In this document: positions 8,626-17,900 of the stretch, piece by piece
How positions within the stretch are numbered: position 1 is the first letter of the stretch
How the letters are laid out: each line of letters begins with the position of its first letter
Assembly: GCA_021801795.1 (NCBI GenBank)
Contig: JAJYXR010000025.1
Span: 23,954-87,953 of the forward strand
From: Actinomycetes bacterium
GTDB lineage: Bacteria; Actinomycetota; Acidimicrobiia; Acidimicrobiales; JAJYXR01
Length of the DNA: 64,000 nucleotides
Direction: 5' to 3'
Position numbers and translations under genes: made by a program
The notes under the pieces: generated by a model
What the model was told of the DNA's origin: nothing
Databases searched by the model: none
The model's input: the letters and a program-made list of their open reading frames with translations, nothing else

Positions 8626-9296
8626 TGGTCCCGCCGGCCGCTCCTGAGCATCCAGGGATCCAGGCACGGTCCGCAGGCCTTGGCCTGCCCACGAGCCAGG
8701 TCCCGCCGGCCGACGCCGAAGTCGCAGCCTGCTTTCCTGCCCGTGACGCCGGCGAGATGCGTGCTCGGGGACGCCTGCTATCGAGCCTGCTCTGCCCAGG
8801 CGACGTGGTGCTGCTGGAGGGGGATCTCGGCGCAGGAAAGACCACCTTCGTCCAGGGAGTGGCCGAAGCCCTGGGCGTGGAGGAGGCTGTCACCAGCCCC
8901 ACCTTCGTCCTCGCCCGGCCCTACGCATGCGCCCGCGGCCCTGGCGCTGAGAGCGCGTCCGGTATCGATACGCTCTGGCATGCCGATGTCTACAGGCTCG
9001 AGCACCTGCGCGAGGTCTGGGACCTGGATCTGGCCGAGCTCGTAGACGAGGACGCGGTGGCCTTCGTGGAGTGGGGGGACAGGGCTGCTCCTGCCCTGGG
9101 TGCCGATGCCCTCAGGGTCCTCATAGAGGTGACATCTACAGCCTCGTCCGTCGGCGACCACCCCGAGCGCTCCGTCTCCTTCGTCGCGGCCAGGGGATCC
9201 TCATGGGCGGAGCGCCTGGAGAAGCTGGACTCCGATCGCGGGCTGCCTGCAGCTTCTGGCGCCCAGCCCGAGCGCGGTGGGCAGCCCGGATGCTAG
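8625..9296 (+). CDS. tsaE: tRNA t6A37 threonylcarbamoyltransferase complex ATPase TsaE
   Basis: TsaE is the P-loop ATPase that works with TsaB and TsaD to place threonylcarbamoyl on A37 of ANN-decoding tRNAs. The Walker A motif GDLGAGKTT, the SPTFVLARPY switch and HADVYRLEH plus AFVEWGDR are all typical. The protein is 223 residues against about 150-170 in the family: it has a roughly 40-residue N-terminal Pro/Ala extension and a polar C-terminal tail, so the true start could be internal. GTG 8625 overlaps the preceding stop; its own stop overlaps tsaB. Confidence 0.92.
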   Translation: MVPPAAPEHPGIQARSAGLGLPTSQVPPADAEVAACFPARDAGEMRARGRLLSSLLCPGDVVLLEGDLGAGKTTFVQGVAEALGVEEAVTSPTFVLARPYACARGPGAESASGIDTLWHADVYRLEHLREVWDLDLAELVDEDAVAFVEWGDRAAPALGADALRVLIEVTSTASSVGDHPERSVSFVAARGSSWAERLEKLDSDRGLPAASGAQPERGGQPGC

Positions 9297-10288
9297 TCCT
9301 GGGCATCGAGTCTGCGACCGAATCGGCGGGGGTGGCGCTCGCTGACGAGGCGGGGTGCATCGCCAGCTGCTCCGTCGAGCGCGGCCGCAGGCATACGGAG
9401 TCGATAGCGCCTGCCGTGGCCTGGATGGTCGAGCAGGCCGGGGTCGACCTCCACGACCTAGCAGCGGTCGCGGTCGACATAGGGCCGGGTCTCTTCACAG
9501 GCCTGAGGGTAGGTGTGGCAACTGCCCAGGGGGTCGCCTTCGCGCTCGGCATCGGGGTGGTGCCGGTTGCCAGCACCCAGATCCTCGCCCTCGGGGTGCT
9601 GGCTGTCACGGGATCTCTGCCAGGATCTGAAGGATCCGAAGGTGCCACGTCGGGCGTGACCCTGGCTGTGGGTGACCGAGCTCCATCGCCTGCCAGTGCT
9701 CCATCGCCTGCCAGTGCTCCATCGCCGGCCAGTGCTCCATCGCCGGCCAGTGCTCCATCGCCGGCCAGTGCTGCGGGCGCCAGCGGCTCGACTGGACCCG
9801 AGGTGGTGGCGGTCCTGGACGCGCGCCGGGGGGAGGTCTTCTGGGGGAGGTTCGATTCCCTGGGCCGGAGGCTCCATGCCGATCGGGTCGGTGACCCGAC
9901 GGAGCTATGTCACGAGCTGGCTGCCTCGGTCACGCAGTCGGTCCTGGTGGGTGACGGAGCACACCGCTACGCCGAGCTCTTGGCCTCAGTCGGGTCGGTG
10001 GTGATGGCACCGGCCTGGATGGCCAACCCTCAGGCAAGGCTGCTCGCCCTGATCGGTGCAGAGCGTGCGCTGAACGGCGATCTGGTCGCGCCTGGCGGCC
10101 TGACGCCCGTCTACCTTCGGGAGCCCGATGCCCGCATCGGCTGGGAGCAGCGATCAGCTGCCCCCCAGCCAGAGGCCCAGCCAGAGGCCCAGCCAGAGGC
10201 CCAGCCAGAGGCCCAGCCAGAGGCCCAGCCAGAGGCCCAGCCAGAGGCCCCACGCGGGGCTACTGCCGGCGAGGTAGGCGGCCGATGA
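9290..10288 (+). CDS. tsaB: tRNA t6A37 complex dimerization subunit TsaB, enlarged by two repeat tracts
   Basis: TsaB is the inactive ASKHA-fold partner of TsaD. The N-terminus has LVLGIESATESAGVAL and then VAVDIGPGLFTGLRVGVATAQG, the TsaB signature. At 332 residues it is about 100 longer than usual. The excess is explained by two repeat tracts: APSPAS five times (residues 131-160), in the middle of the fold, and QPEA seven times (residues 293-320) near the C-terminus. Both are in frame. ATG 9290 overlaps the tsaE stop and the true N-terminus of the fold starts there, so I reject longer upstream starts. The end overlaps rimI as ATGA. Confidence 0.93.
   Translation: MLVLGIESATESAGVALADEAGCIASCSVERGRRHTESIAPAVAWMVEQAGVDLHDLAAVAVDIGPGLFTGLRVGVATAQGVAFALGIGVVPVASTQILALGVLAVTGSLPGSEGSEGATSGVTLAVGDRAPSPASAPSPASAPSPASAPSPASAPSPASAAGASGSTGPEVVAVLDARRGEVFWGRFDSLGRRLHADRVGDPTELCHELAASVTQSVLVGDGAHRYAELLASVGSVVMAPAWMANPQARLLALIGAERALNGDLVAPGGLTPVYLREPDARIGWEQRSAAPQPEAQPEAQPEAQPEAQPEAQPEAQPEAPRGATAGEVGGR
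9680..9769 (+). repeat. 18-bp in-frame tandem repeat inside tsaB
   Basis: Five copies of an 18-bp unit encoding APSPAS. The first two copies carry CCTGCC where the last three carry CCGGCC, a single-base variant that records duplication history. The tract interrupts the TsaB fold between GLRVGVATAQG and VVAVLDARRGEVFWG. Confidence 0.9.
10166..10249 (+). repeat. 12-bp in-frame tandem repeat near the tsaB C-terminus
   Basis: Seven identical copies of the 12-bp unit CAGCCAGAGGCC encoding QPEA. It forms a Gln/Pro/Glu/Ala tail after the last recognisable TsaB segment (VYLREPDARIGWEQR). Confidence 0.92.
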
Positions 10289-10848
10289 GCGTGAAGCCCC
10301 AGTCGCGCAGTGTGGTTGGTGTACTGAAGATCTCACCCATGCAGCGGCGGCACCTGCGCTCGGTGCTTGCCATCGAGCAGCAGGTCTACCCGCGGCCGTG
10401 GTCCGCGACCCTCTTCCTCTCCGAGCTGTCCCAGCGCAGCACCAGGAGCTATACCGTGGGCACGGTGGGTCCTCTGGTAGTGGGCTATGCGGGCCTCATG
10501 GTGGTCGGGGAGGAGGGGCACGTGAACACCCTGAGCGTCGACCCCGGCTGGCAGCGCCGGGGTGTGGCCACCATGCTGCTGGCCGACCTCGCGCGTACTG
10601 CCATGAAGCGCGGTGTACGGCATCTGACCCTCGAGGTCCGGGCCGGCAACGGACCTGCACAGGCGCTCTATAGGAAGTTCGGCTTCGGACCGGTGGGCCT
10701 GAGGCGGAACTACTACTCCGAGACAGGCGAGGACGCGGTGGTGATGTGGGTGCGCGACATCGACACCCAGGACTACGTGGAGCGCCTGGCTGGGCTCCTG
10801 CGCTCCCTCGAGCCGGCACGAGGATCCAGGCGTGACCCGAAGAGCTGA
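10285..10848 (+). CDS. rimI: ribosomal protein S18-alanine N-acetyltransferase-like GNAT
   Basis: RimI-type GNAT enzymes acetylate protein N-termini, classically S18. The 187-residue protein has the acetyl-CoA motif WQRRGVATMLLADLAR, the VNTLSVDPG strand before it, and the RimI-like LEVRAGNGPAQALYRKFGF segment. VYPRPWSATLFLSEL at the N-terminus is also typical. It is embedded between tsaB and tsaD with ATGA and 17-bp overlaps, the usual actinobacterial arrangement. N-terminal acetyltransferase function is known for the family; the specific substrate here is inferred from context. Confidence 0.9.
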   Translation: MSVKPQSRSVVGVLKISPMQRRHLRSVLAIEQQVYPRPWSATLFLSELSQRSTRSYTVGTVGPLVVGYAGLMVVGEEGHVNTLSVDPGWQRRGVATMLLADLARTAMKRGVRHLTLEVRAGNGPAQALYRKFGFGPVGLRRNYYSETGEDAVVMWVRDIDTQDYVERLAGLLRSLEPARGSRRDPKS

Positions 10849-12067
10849 CCAGCCTCCCGTGAGACGGGGCGTCTTCGCGAGCCCCAGCCCCAGCCCCAGC
10901 CCCAGCCCCAGCCCCAGCCCCAGCGACACCGATTCGCAGCTCTCCGCTCAGGTGGTGCTGGGGATAGAGACATCCTGTGACGAGACGGCAGCAGCCGTGC
11001 TGGCGGCCTTCTCGGCCAGGGATCATGCCGACGTAGTAGCCGTGCATGGCTCTGGCGAGGTGGGGGGGCATGGCTGCACTGGCGACGGTGAGATGCCGGA
11101 GAACGCCCACGCTGGCGAGCGCGGGCGCACCAAGGTGCTCTCCTCGGTGATCTCCAGCCAGATCGCCAGGCACGCGCCTTACGGCGGGGTAGTTCCCGAG
11201 ATCGCCGGACGGGCCCACCTGGAGATGCTGGTTCCGGTGGTGGCCAGGGCGTTGGAGGAGGCGGGGTGCAGCTCCTCGCCGCCGGTGGGAGCTGTGGCCG
11301 CGACCATCGGGCCGGGCCTGGTGGGCGCCCTGCTGGTCGGGGCGAGCTACGCGAAGGCCCTGGCGCTCGGCTGGGGAGTGCCCTTCGTAGGGGTGAACCA
11401 TCTGGAGGGACACCTATTCGCAGGGCTGCTCGAGCACGACGAGGTGGAATGGCCCATCGTGGTGCTGCTGGTCTCCGGTGGGCACACCATGCTCGTGTCG
11501 ATGGAGGGTCCTGGCCGCTACAGGCTCCTCGGCCAGACCCTCGACGACGCTGCCGGCGAGGCATTCGACAAGGTGGCACGCTTCCTCGGTCTCGGCTACC
11601 CGGGGGGACCGGTGGTGGAGAGGGCGGCGCGCTCGGGCAACCCGAGCGCATTCAAGTTCCCAAGGGGGATGATGGCTGAAGGACTCGACTTCTCCTTCAG
11701 CGGCCTGAAGACGGCCGTGGTGAACCTGGTGCGGTCCAGGCCCGAGGTGACCAGCGAGGACGTGGCCGCGTCCTTCCAGGAGGCGGTGGTAGAGGTGCTG
11801 GTGGCCAAGACGCTGAGGGCGGCCGGTGAAGCTCGAGCGCGGGGCATCTGCCTGGGAGGTGGCGTGGCAGCCAACGGGCCCCTGCGGACCAGGATGGAGG
11901 ATGGAGCCCACGGTGCCGGCCTGCCGATCTACCTGCCGAGCAGAGCGATGTGCACCGACAACGCCGCGATGATCGCCGCAGCAGGTGCCTGGCAGCTCGC
12001 CCACATCGGCCCCACCCCGCTCGGCGCACCGGCCGAACCGTCGATGCGCCTGCAGGTGATCTCCTGA
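10832..12067 (+). CDS. tsaD: tRNA N6-adenosine threonylcarbamoyltransferase TsaD
   Basis: TsaD transfers threonylcarbamoyl from TC-AMP to A37 of tRNA. The conserved core is intact: VLGIETSCDETAAAVL, GGVVPEIAGRAHLE, GLVGALLVGASYAKALA, the metal-binding VNHLEGHL, VSGGHTMLV, and GEAFDKVARFLGLGYPGGP. At 411 residues it is about 60-70 longer than usual for two visible reasons: an N-terminal (Ser-Pro)7 tail from a 6-bp repeat (residues 17-30), and a His/Gly/Glu-rich insertion of about 40 residues between DETAAAVL and SSVISSQ. GTG 10832 overlaps rimI by 17 bp; a later start at the VVLGIETS segment cannot be excluded. Confidence 0.94.
   Translation: MTRRADQPPVRRGVFASPSPSPSPSPSPSPSDTDSQLSAQVVLGIETSCDETAAAVLAAFSARDHADVVAVHGSGEVGGHGCTGDGEMPENAHAGERGRTKVLSSVISSQIARHAPYGGVVPEIAGRAHLEMLVPVVARALEEAGCSSSPPVGAVAATIGPGLVGALLVGASYAKALALGWGVPFVGVNHLEGHLFAGLLEHDEVEWPIVVLLVSGGHTMLVSMEGPGRYRLLGQTLDDAAGEAFDKVARFLGLGYPGGPVVERAARSGNPSAFKFPRGMMAEGLDFSFSGLKTAVVNLVRSRPEVTSEDVAASFQEAVVEVLVAKTLRAAGEARARGICLGGGVAANGPLRTRMEDGAHGAGLPIYLPSRAMCTDNAAMIAAAGAWQLAHIGPTPLGAPAEPSMRLQVIS
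10880..10921 (+). repeat. 6-bp tandem repeat encoding (Ser-Pro)7 at the TsaD N-terminus
   Basis: Seven perfect copies of AGCCCC, in frame, followed by AGCGAC. If the gene starts at 10832 this encodes a proline-rich leader before the catalytic fold; if a downstream start is used it would be a 5' repeat outside the coding sequence. Confidence 0.9.
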
Positions 12068-12147
12068 TCCGCTGGAGGTGCCCCGGATCCGGTGGGCCCT
12101 GCGGATGGTGCTGATGGCGCAGTTAGTACAGGTAGCGCGGATCGCAG

Positions 12148-12176
12148 TTGCCAAGTGCTCGCGTCGGGGCTATCGT
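12148..12176 (+). promoter_or_regulatory. sigma-70-type promoter of groES-groEL
   Basis: TTGCCA (12148-12153), a 17-bp spacer and TATCGT (12171-12176) fit a housekeeping promoter. The last -10 base is also the first base of the CIRCE operator, so a bound repressor would cover the transcription start. The groES ATG lies 53 bp downstream. Confidence 0.75.
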
Positions 12177-12202
12177 TAGCACTCGCACAGTGTGAGTGCT
12201 AA
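12176..12202 (+). promoter_or_regulatory. CIRCE operator (HrcA site)
   Basis: Perfect inverted repeat TTAGCACTC (12176-12184), 9-bp spacer, GAGTGCTAA (12194-12202): the canonical CIRCE element bound by the HrcA repressor and controlling chaperonin genes. No mismatch to consensus. hrcA itself is not in the window. Confidence 0.97.
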
Positions 12203-12229
12203 CGATTCCCAACAGGAGGCTCAGCTGAC

Positions 12230-12523
12230 ATGAAGCTCCATCCGCTCGACGACAGAATCGTCGTTCGCCCCGGCGAGTCCGAGGAGACGACAGCCTCTGG
12301 GCTCGTCATCCCCGACACTGCCAAGGAGAAGCCCCAGCAGGGCGAGGTGCTCGCCGTAGGTCCGGGCAGGCGTGCCGAGAACACCGGTGAGCTCATCCCC
12401 CTCGACGTGAAGGTGGGTGACACCGTCGTGTACTCGAAGTACGGAGGCACGGAGATCACGGTCGACGGCGAGGACCTTCTCATCCTCTCCAGCAGGGATG
12501 TTCTCGCGAAGATGGGTAAGTAG
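12230..12523 (+). CDS. groES: co-chaperonin GroES
   Basis: GroES forms the heptameric lid of the GroEL folding chamber. The 97-residue protein has [12 protein letters not shown] at the N-terminus, the mobile-loop region [19 protein letters not shown] and the closing [16 protein letters not shown] and [12 protein letters not shown] strands. A strong AGGAGG ribosome-binding site precedes the ATG. It lies directly downstream of the promoter and CIRCE element and 6 bp before groEL, so both are heat-inducible through HrcA. Confidence 0.98.
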   Translation: MKLHPLDDRIVVRPGESEETTASGLVIPDTAKEKPQQGEVLAVGPGRRAENTGELIPLDVKVGDTVVYSKYGGTEITVDGEDLLILSSRDVLAKMGK

Positions 12524-14179
<1,656 letters not shown>

Positions 14180-14193
14180 TCCGCCGCAGCTTC

Positions 14194-14242
14194 GAGCCCC
14201 GCCTTGCCCGTTCTCCCACCAGAACCGGCAAAGGCGGGGCTC
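14194..14242 (+). terminator. intrinsic-type terminator after groEL
   Basis: GAGCCCCGCCTT (14194-14205) pairs perfectly with AAGGCGGGGCTC (14231-14242), a 12-bp GC-rich stem extended inward by a TGCC/GGCA match. The downstream run is only GTTTCG, so T-richness is weak, as often in high-GC actinobacteria. Confidence 0.75.
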
Positions 14243-14358
14243 GTTTCGCGCCGGGGCGCCGGTTTCTGGCGTGGCGAGCGCCCGGGGGAAGTGCGTGGTA
14301 TCGAGGCACCGACCGTTGACTGGCCCAGCCGAGCCCGGACTCGCAGAGCGCATTCTGG

Positions 14359-14670
14359 TCAGCAGGCCATCACGGACGCCATGGCAGAGCAGAACTCCGG
14401 CCAGCGGGTTGCAGGGACTCGCCCAGCCTCGCGCAACAGGCATTCGACGGGAACTAGCTGGATGTTGTCCAGGTTCGCTACCGATCCTGCCTTTAGGCCT
14501 TCTTCCGGGCCCAGCGCGACCTCGGCGGGGATCCCACGGACCGTGCTGGTGACCGGAGCGACGAGGACCCGACGCAACAGCGGTGCCACCCGTGCTCGCG
14601 TGATGACGACTACAGGGCGGATCTTGTCCAGATCAGCCCACCAGACCTGGCCGTGACCGAGGTCGTTCAC
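14359..14670 (-). CDS. MazF/PemK-family toxin, endoribonuclease-like
   Basis: A 103-residue protein starting with LGHGQVWWADLDKIRPVVVITR, matching the MazF/PemK beginning (G-x-V-W-x-x-D followed by RPVVV), then VAPVTSTVRGIPAEVAL and SVANLDNIQLVP, the strands that form the ribonuclease dimer groove. Family members cleave mRNA or tRNA when the antitoxin is lost. The GTG start at 14670 overlaps the upstream antitoxin stop in a GTGA junction, the standard coupled toxin-antitoxin layout. A longer frame upstream is open but is antisense-like and not conserved in MazF. Confidence 0.85.
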   Translation of the reverse strand: MNDLGHGQVWWADLDKIRPVVVITRARVAPLLRRVLVAPVTSTVRGIPAEVALGPEEGLKAGSVANLDNIQLVPVECLLREAGRVPATRWPEFCSAMASVMAC

Positions 14671-14951
14671 GCCTCTGGCCTTCGCCGACGCGCGGCAGCG
14701 AGTCGCTGCACGTCTTCGGGAACCTCGCCGTCGTAGGGAAGGCCGGGAACCTCGGGAGCCTCCCAGGCAAGATCTCCATCCTCGTGGTAGGGCATCGCAC
14801 CAAGCGCTTGGCGCTCCTGCTCGCCTTCCAGCCGGTCGAGGAGGGAAGCCAGCGCCTGGTCGAGGATCTTGCTGTCGCTCGTGGCGAGTAAGCGACGGCA
14901 CGCAACGAGTCGATCACGATCAACCGTGGTAGAAATACGCTCACGACCCAT
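14667..14951 (-). CDS. antitoxin partner of the MazF-like toxin
   Basis: A 94-residue acidic protein directly upstream of and overlapping the toxin. The N-terminus GRERISTTVDRDRLVACRRL resembles the beta-strand/helix start of ribbon-helix-helix DNA-binding antitoxins; the C-terminal half is acidic and proline-rich (WEAPEVPGLPYDGEVPED), suitable for wrapping the toxin. I chose ATG 14951 because the ribbon-helix-helix strand begins immediately after it; an open frame extends 35 codons further upstream but looks non-coding. Such modules usually autoregulate; the region upstream contains no obvious operator that I could define. Confidence 0.7.
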   Translation of the reverse strand: MGRERISTTVDRDRLVACRRLLATSDSKILDQALASLLDRLEGEQERQALGAMPYHEDGDLAWEAPEVPGLPYDGEVPEDVQRLAAARRRRPEA

Positions 14952-15248
14952 GCCGCAGACAATACCATAGCTAATAGCACGACTGCTGCCACAGACCATG
15001 CTGCGCGTTGCACCTGGCGCCCATACGATCCAGCGGTGAGCCAGTAAACGGTGCAACGCGTGCGGACCTCGCCATCGTGCCCGTGGGCACGGGCGGCACG
15101 GGGCCCGTGGGCACGGGCGGTCAGGTAAGCCTCCACGGGGCCTCGTGGCAGCCGACGTGACCGTGGAAGTGGTCGTCTGCCTGCCCGCCTAGCTGCCCTT
15201 TACGGTGTTCAGAACGGTTGATTGGTGGCTCGACTGTAGGCTGTTCTC
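14952..15248. other. intergenic region between the toxin-antitoxin pair and the NUDIX gene
   Basis: About 300 bp without a supportable gene. It contains two direct copies of a 17-bp sequence starting CCCGTGGGCACGGG (15080-15096 and 15104-15120), each holding a GTGCCC/GGGCAC hairpin. The right end contains the -10-like element of the NUDIX gene. The left end must hold the antitoxin promoter, which I could not resolve. Confidence 0.6.
15237..15242 (+). promoter_or_regulatory. possible -10 element (TAGGCT) for a leaderless NUDIX transcript
   Basis: TAGGCT lies exactly 6 bp before GTG 15249, with no ribosome-binding sequence between. The arrangement matches those before glmS, purN and the GMC oxidoreductase gene. 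Confidence 0.35.
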
Positions 15249-15998
15249 GTGGATCCTGGTGTTCGTCGCGGGGGGAGGCGCGGCAATCAGGTGACCTCCC
15301 GCCCGCCGGGCGCGCGCGCCGGTGGACCCCCTCCGTGGGCTGGCATGCCGGAGGCGGAGCGCCGTGGCATCACCCTGGCCCGGGTGCGTGGCGCGCTCGA
15401 CCGGGTCGCCAGGGCCGAGGAAGGTGGCGGCGCGCCCGGGGACCCGGAGGCATCGGGCCTGCTGCTAGCTACAGGGGCGCCGTCCGCGGTGCTCGTGGCG
15501 CTGTTCGAGGAGGGTGGCGAGGCCCGCGTGGTGCTCACCAGGCGGGCTGCCCACCTGCGGACGCATCGCGGCGAGGTCAGCTTCCCCGGCGGTCGGATCG
15601 AGCACGGCGAGGCCCACGTAGCCGCCGCCCTGCGGGAGGCTGCGGAGGAAGTTGGCCTGGACCCTACCGGTGTGGAGGTCGTCGGTGCCCTCGGTCCGCT
15701 CCCGACGTTCTCCTCGGCGTCGTGGATCACTCCGGTGGTAGGGGTCTTGCCCGCACGCCCGCACCTGGTGGAGAACCCGGCCGAGGTGGAGCAGGCCTTC
15801 GACGTGGCGCTGGCGGATCTGGTGGCCGACGGGGTTTTCCATGAGGAGATCTGGTCGGGCGACGGTACGCGTGCTCGCCCGTTGGGTGACGGGGAGTTCC
15901 CGGTGTGGTTCTTCGAGCTGGCGGAGGACACCGTGTGGGGAGCGACCGCCCGCATCCTCGTGGAGCTGATCTGCCTGGCGCTCGGGGTCGGGCGATGA
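15249..15998 (+). CDS. NUDIX hydrolase, CoA-pyrophosphatase-like
   Basis: The NUDIX box is complete: GGRIEHGEAHVAAALREAAEEVG (beginning about residue 114; key residues are the two Gly, the RE and EE pairs). Just upstream, VVLTRRAAHLRTHRGEVSFPGG matches the motif specific to CoA diphosphatases, which split CoA into phosphopantetheine and ADP. The 249-residue protein has a 70-residue Gly/Arg/Ala-rich N-terminus that may be untranslated; an internal ATG 15345 (MPEAERRG) is an alternative start. It overlaps the kinase gene by ATGA and so is the first gene of a three-gene overlapping unit ending in a Crp regulator. Confidence 0.85.
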   Translation: MDPGVRRGGRRGNQVTSRPPGARAGGPPPWAGMPEAERRGITLARVRGALDRVARAEEGGGAPGDPEASGLLLATGAPSAVLVALFEEGGEARVVLTRRAAHLRTHRGEVSFPGGRIEHGEAHVAAALREAAEEVGLDPTGVEVVGALGPLPTFSSASWITPVVGVLPARPHLVENPAEVEQAFDVALADLVADGVFHEEIWSGDGTRARPLGDGEFPVWFFELAEDTVWGATARILVELICLALGVGR

Positions 15999-17203
15999 GG
16001 GAGTCCGAGAGAGACGGCGTCCTCTGCCTGGCATCCAAGATCGGCCCGGTCTTCGGGCTCGAGGGGCCGCCGGTCGAGATCTCCCGCTACGGAAACGGTC
16101 ACGTGAACGACACCTTCCTCGCCGTCTACGCGAGCGGGGGTGGCAGGGAGGCCTTCGTCCACCAGCGCCTTGCCACCGTCTTCGCGGACCCGCATGGCCT
16201 CATGGAGAACGTGGTGAGGGTCACCGAGCACCTGAGGAGCCATATGGAGGCTCTCGGCATCGACGACCTCGACAGGCGCTGCTTGTCGGTGGTGCCCACT
16301 GTAAGGGGATCATGGTGCCACGTGGACGAAGAGGGGCGGCACTGGCGCACCTACAGGTTCGTCGAGCGAAGCGTCACTTACGAGGAGGCCCCTGGACCAG
16401 AGGCGATCTGCGAAGCAGGCAGGGCCTTCGGGGAGATGCTCCTCATGCTCGCGGACCTGCCTGCTCCGTCACTGAATGCCACCATCGAGCGTTTCCACGA
16501 CCTGCCCAGGCGCCTCGACCAGCTACGCCAGGGGGTCGAGGCGGACCATGCCTCCAGGCTGGCTGGGGCCGAGCGGGAGGTGGGAGAGGCCATGGCGCTT
16601 CAGCCGGTGGTGAGGCGCTGGGAGCGGCTCGTGGCGTCGGGGGACATGCCGCTTCGCCCTGTCCACAACGACACCAAGCTGAACAACGTCCTCTTCGACG
16701 CCACCGAGGAGGCGGATTCGTGGCCGGCCGGTTCGGTGGGCCGCCCCCGGGCGATCTGCGTGGTGGACCTGGACACCGTGATGCCGGGGTGGTCCATATG
16801 CGACTTCGGGGACCTCGTGCGTACGAGCGTGTCGGATACGCGAGAGGACGAGGCGGACACGGCGGCGGTGAAGGTCGACCCCGAGCGCTTCGAGGCAGCC
16901 CTATCCGGCTGGCTCGGGGCCTCTTCGCCAGTGCTCCACGACATCGAGGTGGAGAACCTCGTCTTTGGCGCGGAGGCCATGGCGACCGAGGTGGCCATCA
17001 GGTTCCTCGCAGACCACCTGGCGGGCGACACCTACTTCCGGGTCGACTACCCCGGGCACAACCTCGTTCGTGCCCGCGCCCAGCTCGCACTCGCGGCCCG
17101 GCTGATAGAGGCCGAGGGCCAGCTCGAGGAGCTCGTGGCCAAGAGATGGGCTACTCGTAGACCTGGTGCGAGAGGCGCGCTGATGGTCGGTCGCAAGCCA
17201 TGA
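15995..17203 (+). CDS. phosphotransferase-fold kinase, N-acetylhexosamine kinase (NahK)-like
   Basis: A 402-residue aminoglycoside-phosphotransferase-fold kinase. The catalytic loop PVHNDTKLNNVLFD and the metal-binding CVVDLDTVMPGWSICDFGDLVR are intact, and their wording is characteristic of the NahK/anomeric sugar-1-kinase branch rather than drug-resistance kinases. The early ISRYGNGHVNDTFLA is the nucleotide-loop region of that branch. I infer phosphorylation of a hexosamine, possibly feeding UDP-GlcNAc; the substrate is not shown by sequence. ATG 15995 overlaps the NUDIX stop (ATGA) and the Crp gene overlaps its end, so the three genes are coupled. Confidence 0.75.
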   Translation: MRESERDGVLCLASKIGPVFGLEGPPVEISRYGNGHVNDTFLAVYASGGGREAFVHQRLATVFADPHGLMENVVRVTEHLRSHMEALGIDDLDRRCLSVVPTVRGSWCHVDEEGRHWRTYRFVERSVTYEEAPGPEAICEAGRAFGEMLLMLADLPAPSLNATIERFHDLPRRLDQLRQGVEADHASRLAGAEREVGEAMALQPVVRRWERLVASGDMPLRPVHNDTKLNNVLFDATEEADSWPAGSVGRPRAICVVDLDTVMPGWSICDFGDLVRTSVSDTREDEADTAAVKVDPERFEAALSGWLGASSPVLHDIEVENLVFGAEAMATEVAIRFLADHLAGDTYFRVDYPGHNLVRARAQLALAARLIEAEGQLEELVAKRWATRRPGARGALMVGRKP

Positions 17204-17898
17204 CTCCCCTCGGCGCCGGATCGGCTACCGCAGTGGACGTAGCTACGGCCCTCGCCAACTGCCCGCTCTTCGCTGGCTGCTCGCCCGAGGATCGCAGGTG
17301 GCTGATCGAGCAAAGCCGCGAGCGGCGCTTCGCTCGTGGTCAGGTCCTGTTCCTGGAAGGGGATCCGGCAGAGTGGCTCCTGGTAGTGCTCTCGGGCCGC
17401 CTGAAGGTATGCGTGCACTCTCGACATGGCGACGAGCTGATCCTGGACACGGTGGGTCCGGGTCAGGCGGTCGGAGAGATGGGCGTGCTTGCCGGGGCGC
17501 GGCGCTCGGCCACGGTCGTCGCCCTGGCGAGAAGCGACTGCTTGGTGGTCGGCCGAGAGGCGCTGAGCGAGCTGTTGGAGAGGCGGCCCTTGGTTGCTCG
17601 CGACCTGCTCCGCACGCTCGCCTCGTACGTGCACCGCACGAGTGGTACCACCGCCGACCTCGTGTTCCTGGACCTCCCGCGGCGTGTGGCCAAGTGGCTG
17701 CTCGTTCATGCCTCGCCCGAGAGCGGTCTGGTGGGCGTGACGCTCACCCAGCAGGACCTGGCGGCGTCGCTCGGGGCGAGCCGCCAGCGCGTGAGCGCGA
17801 CCCTGTCGGACCTCGAGCGCCGGGGCTGGGTCACGCGGACCCGCGGCGGATATCGGGTGCGCGAGCCAGCGGCGCTGGCTGCCTTCGTGGGCGAATAA
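17200..17898 (+). CDS. Crp/Fnr-family transcriptional regulator
   Basis: A 232-residue cyclic-nucleotide-binding regulator. The N-terminal cNMP domain contains FARGQVLFLEGDPAEWL and a phosphate-binding cassette GEMGVLAGARRSAT (Gly92, Glu93, Arg102, Ser103), which retains the residues that bind cAMP in Crp. The C-terminal winged helix has TQQDLAASLGASRQRVSATL and GWVTRTRGGYRV. No Cys cluster of the Fnr type is seen. Translation is coupled to the upstream kinase (ATGA). Downstream are a P450 carrying the same type of ligand domain and a class III cyclase, so cyclic-nucleotide control of this locus is plausible. Target sites were not found nearby. Confidence 0.9.
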   Translation: MTPLGAGSATAVDVATALANCPLFAGCSPEDRRWLIEQSRERRFARGQVLFLEGDPAEWLLVVLSGRLKVCVHSRHGDELILDTVGPGQAVGEMGVLAGARRSATVVALARSDCLVVGREALSELLERRPLVARDLLRTLASYVHRTSGTTADLVFLDLPRRVAKWLLVHASPESGLVGVTLTQQDLAASLGASRQRVSATLSDLERRGWVTRTRGGYRVREPAALAAFVGE

Positions 17899-17900
17899 CT

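Noticed and set aside
9071..9289. Upstream start for tsaB
   Set aside because: Would add 73 residues antifunctional to TsaB and overlap tsaE in another frame; ATG 9290 begins the conserved fold.
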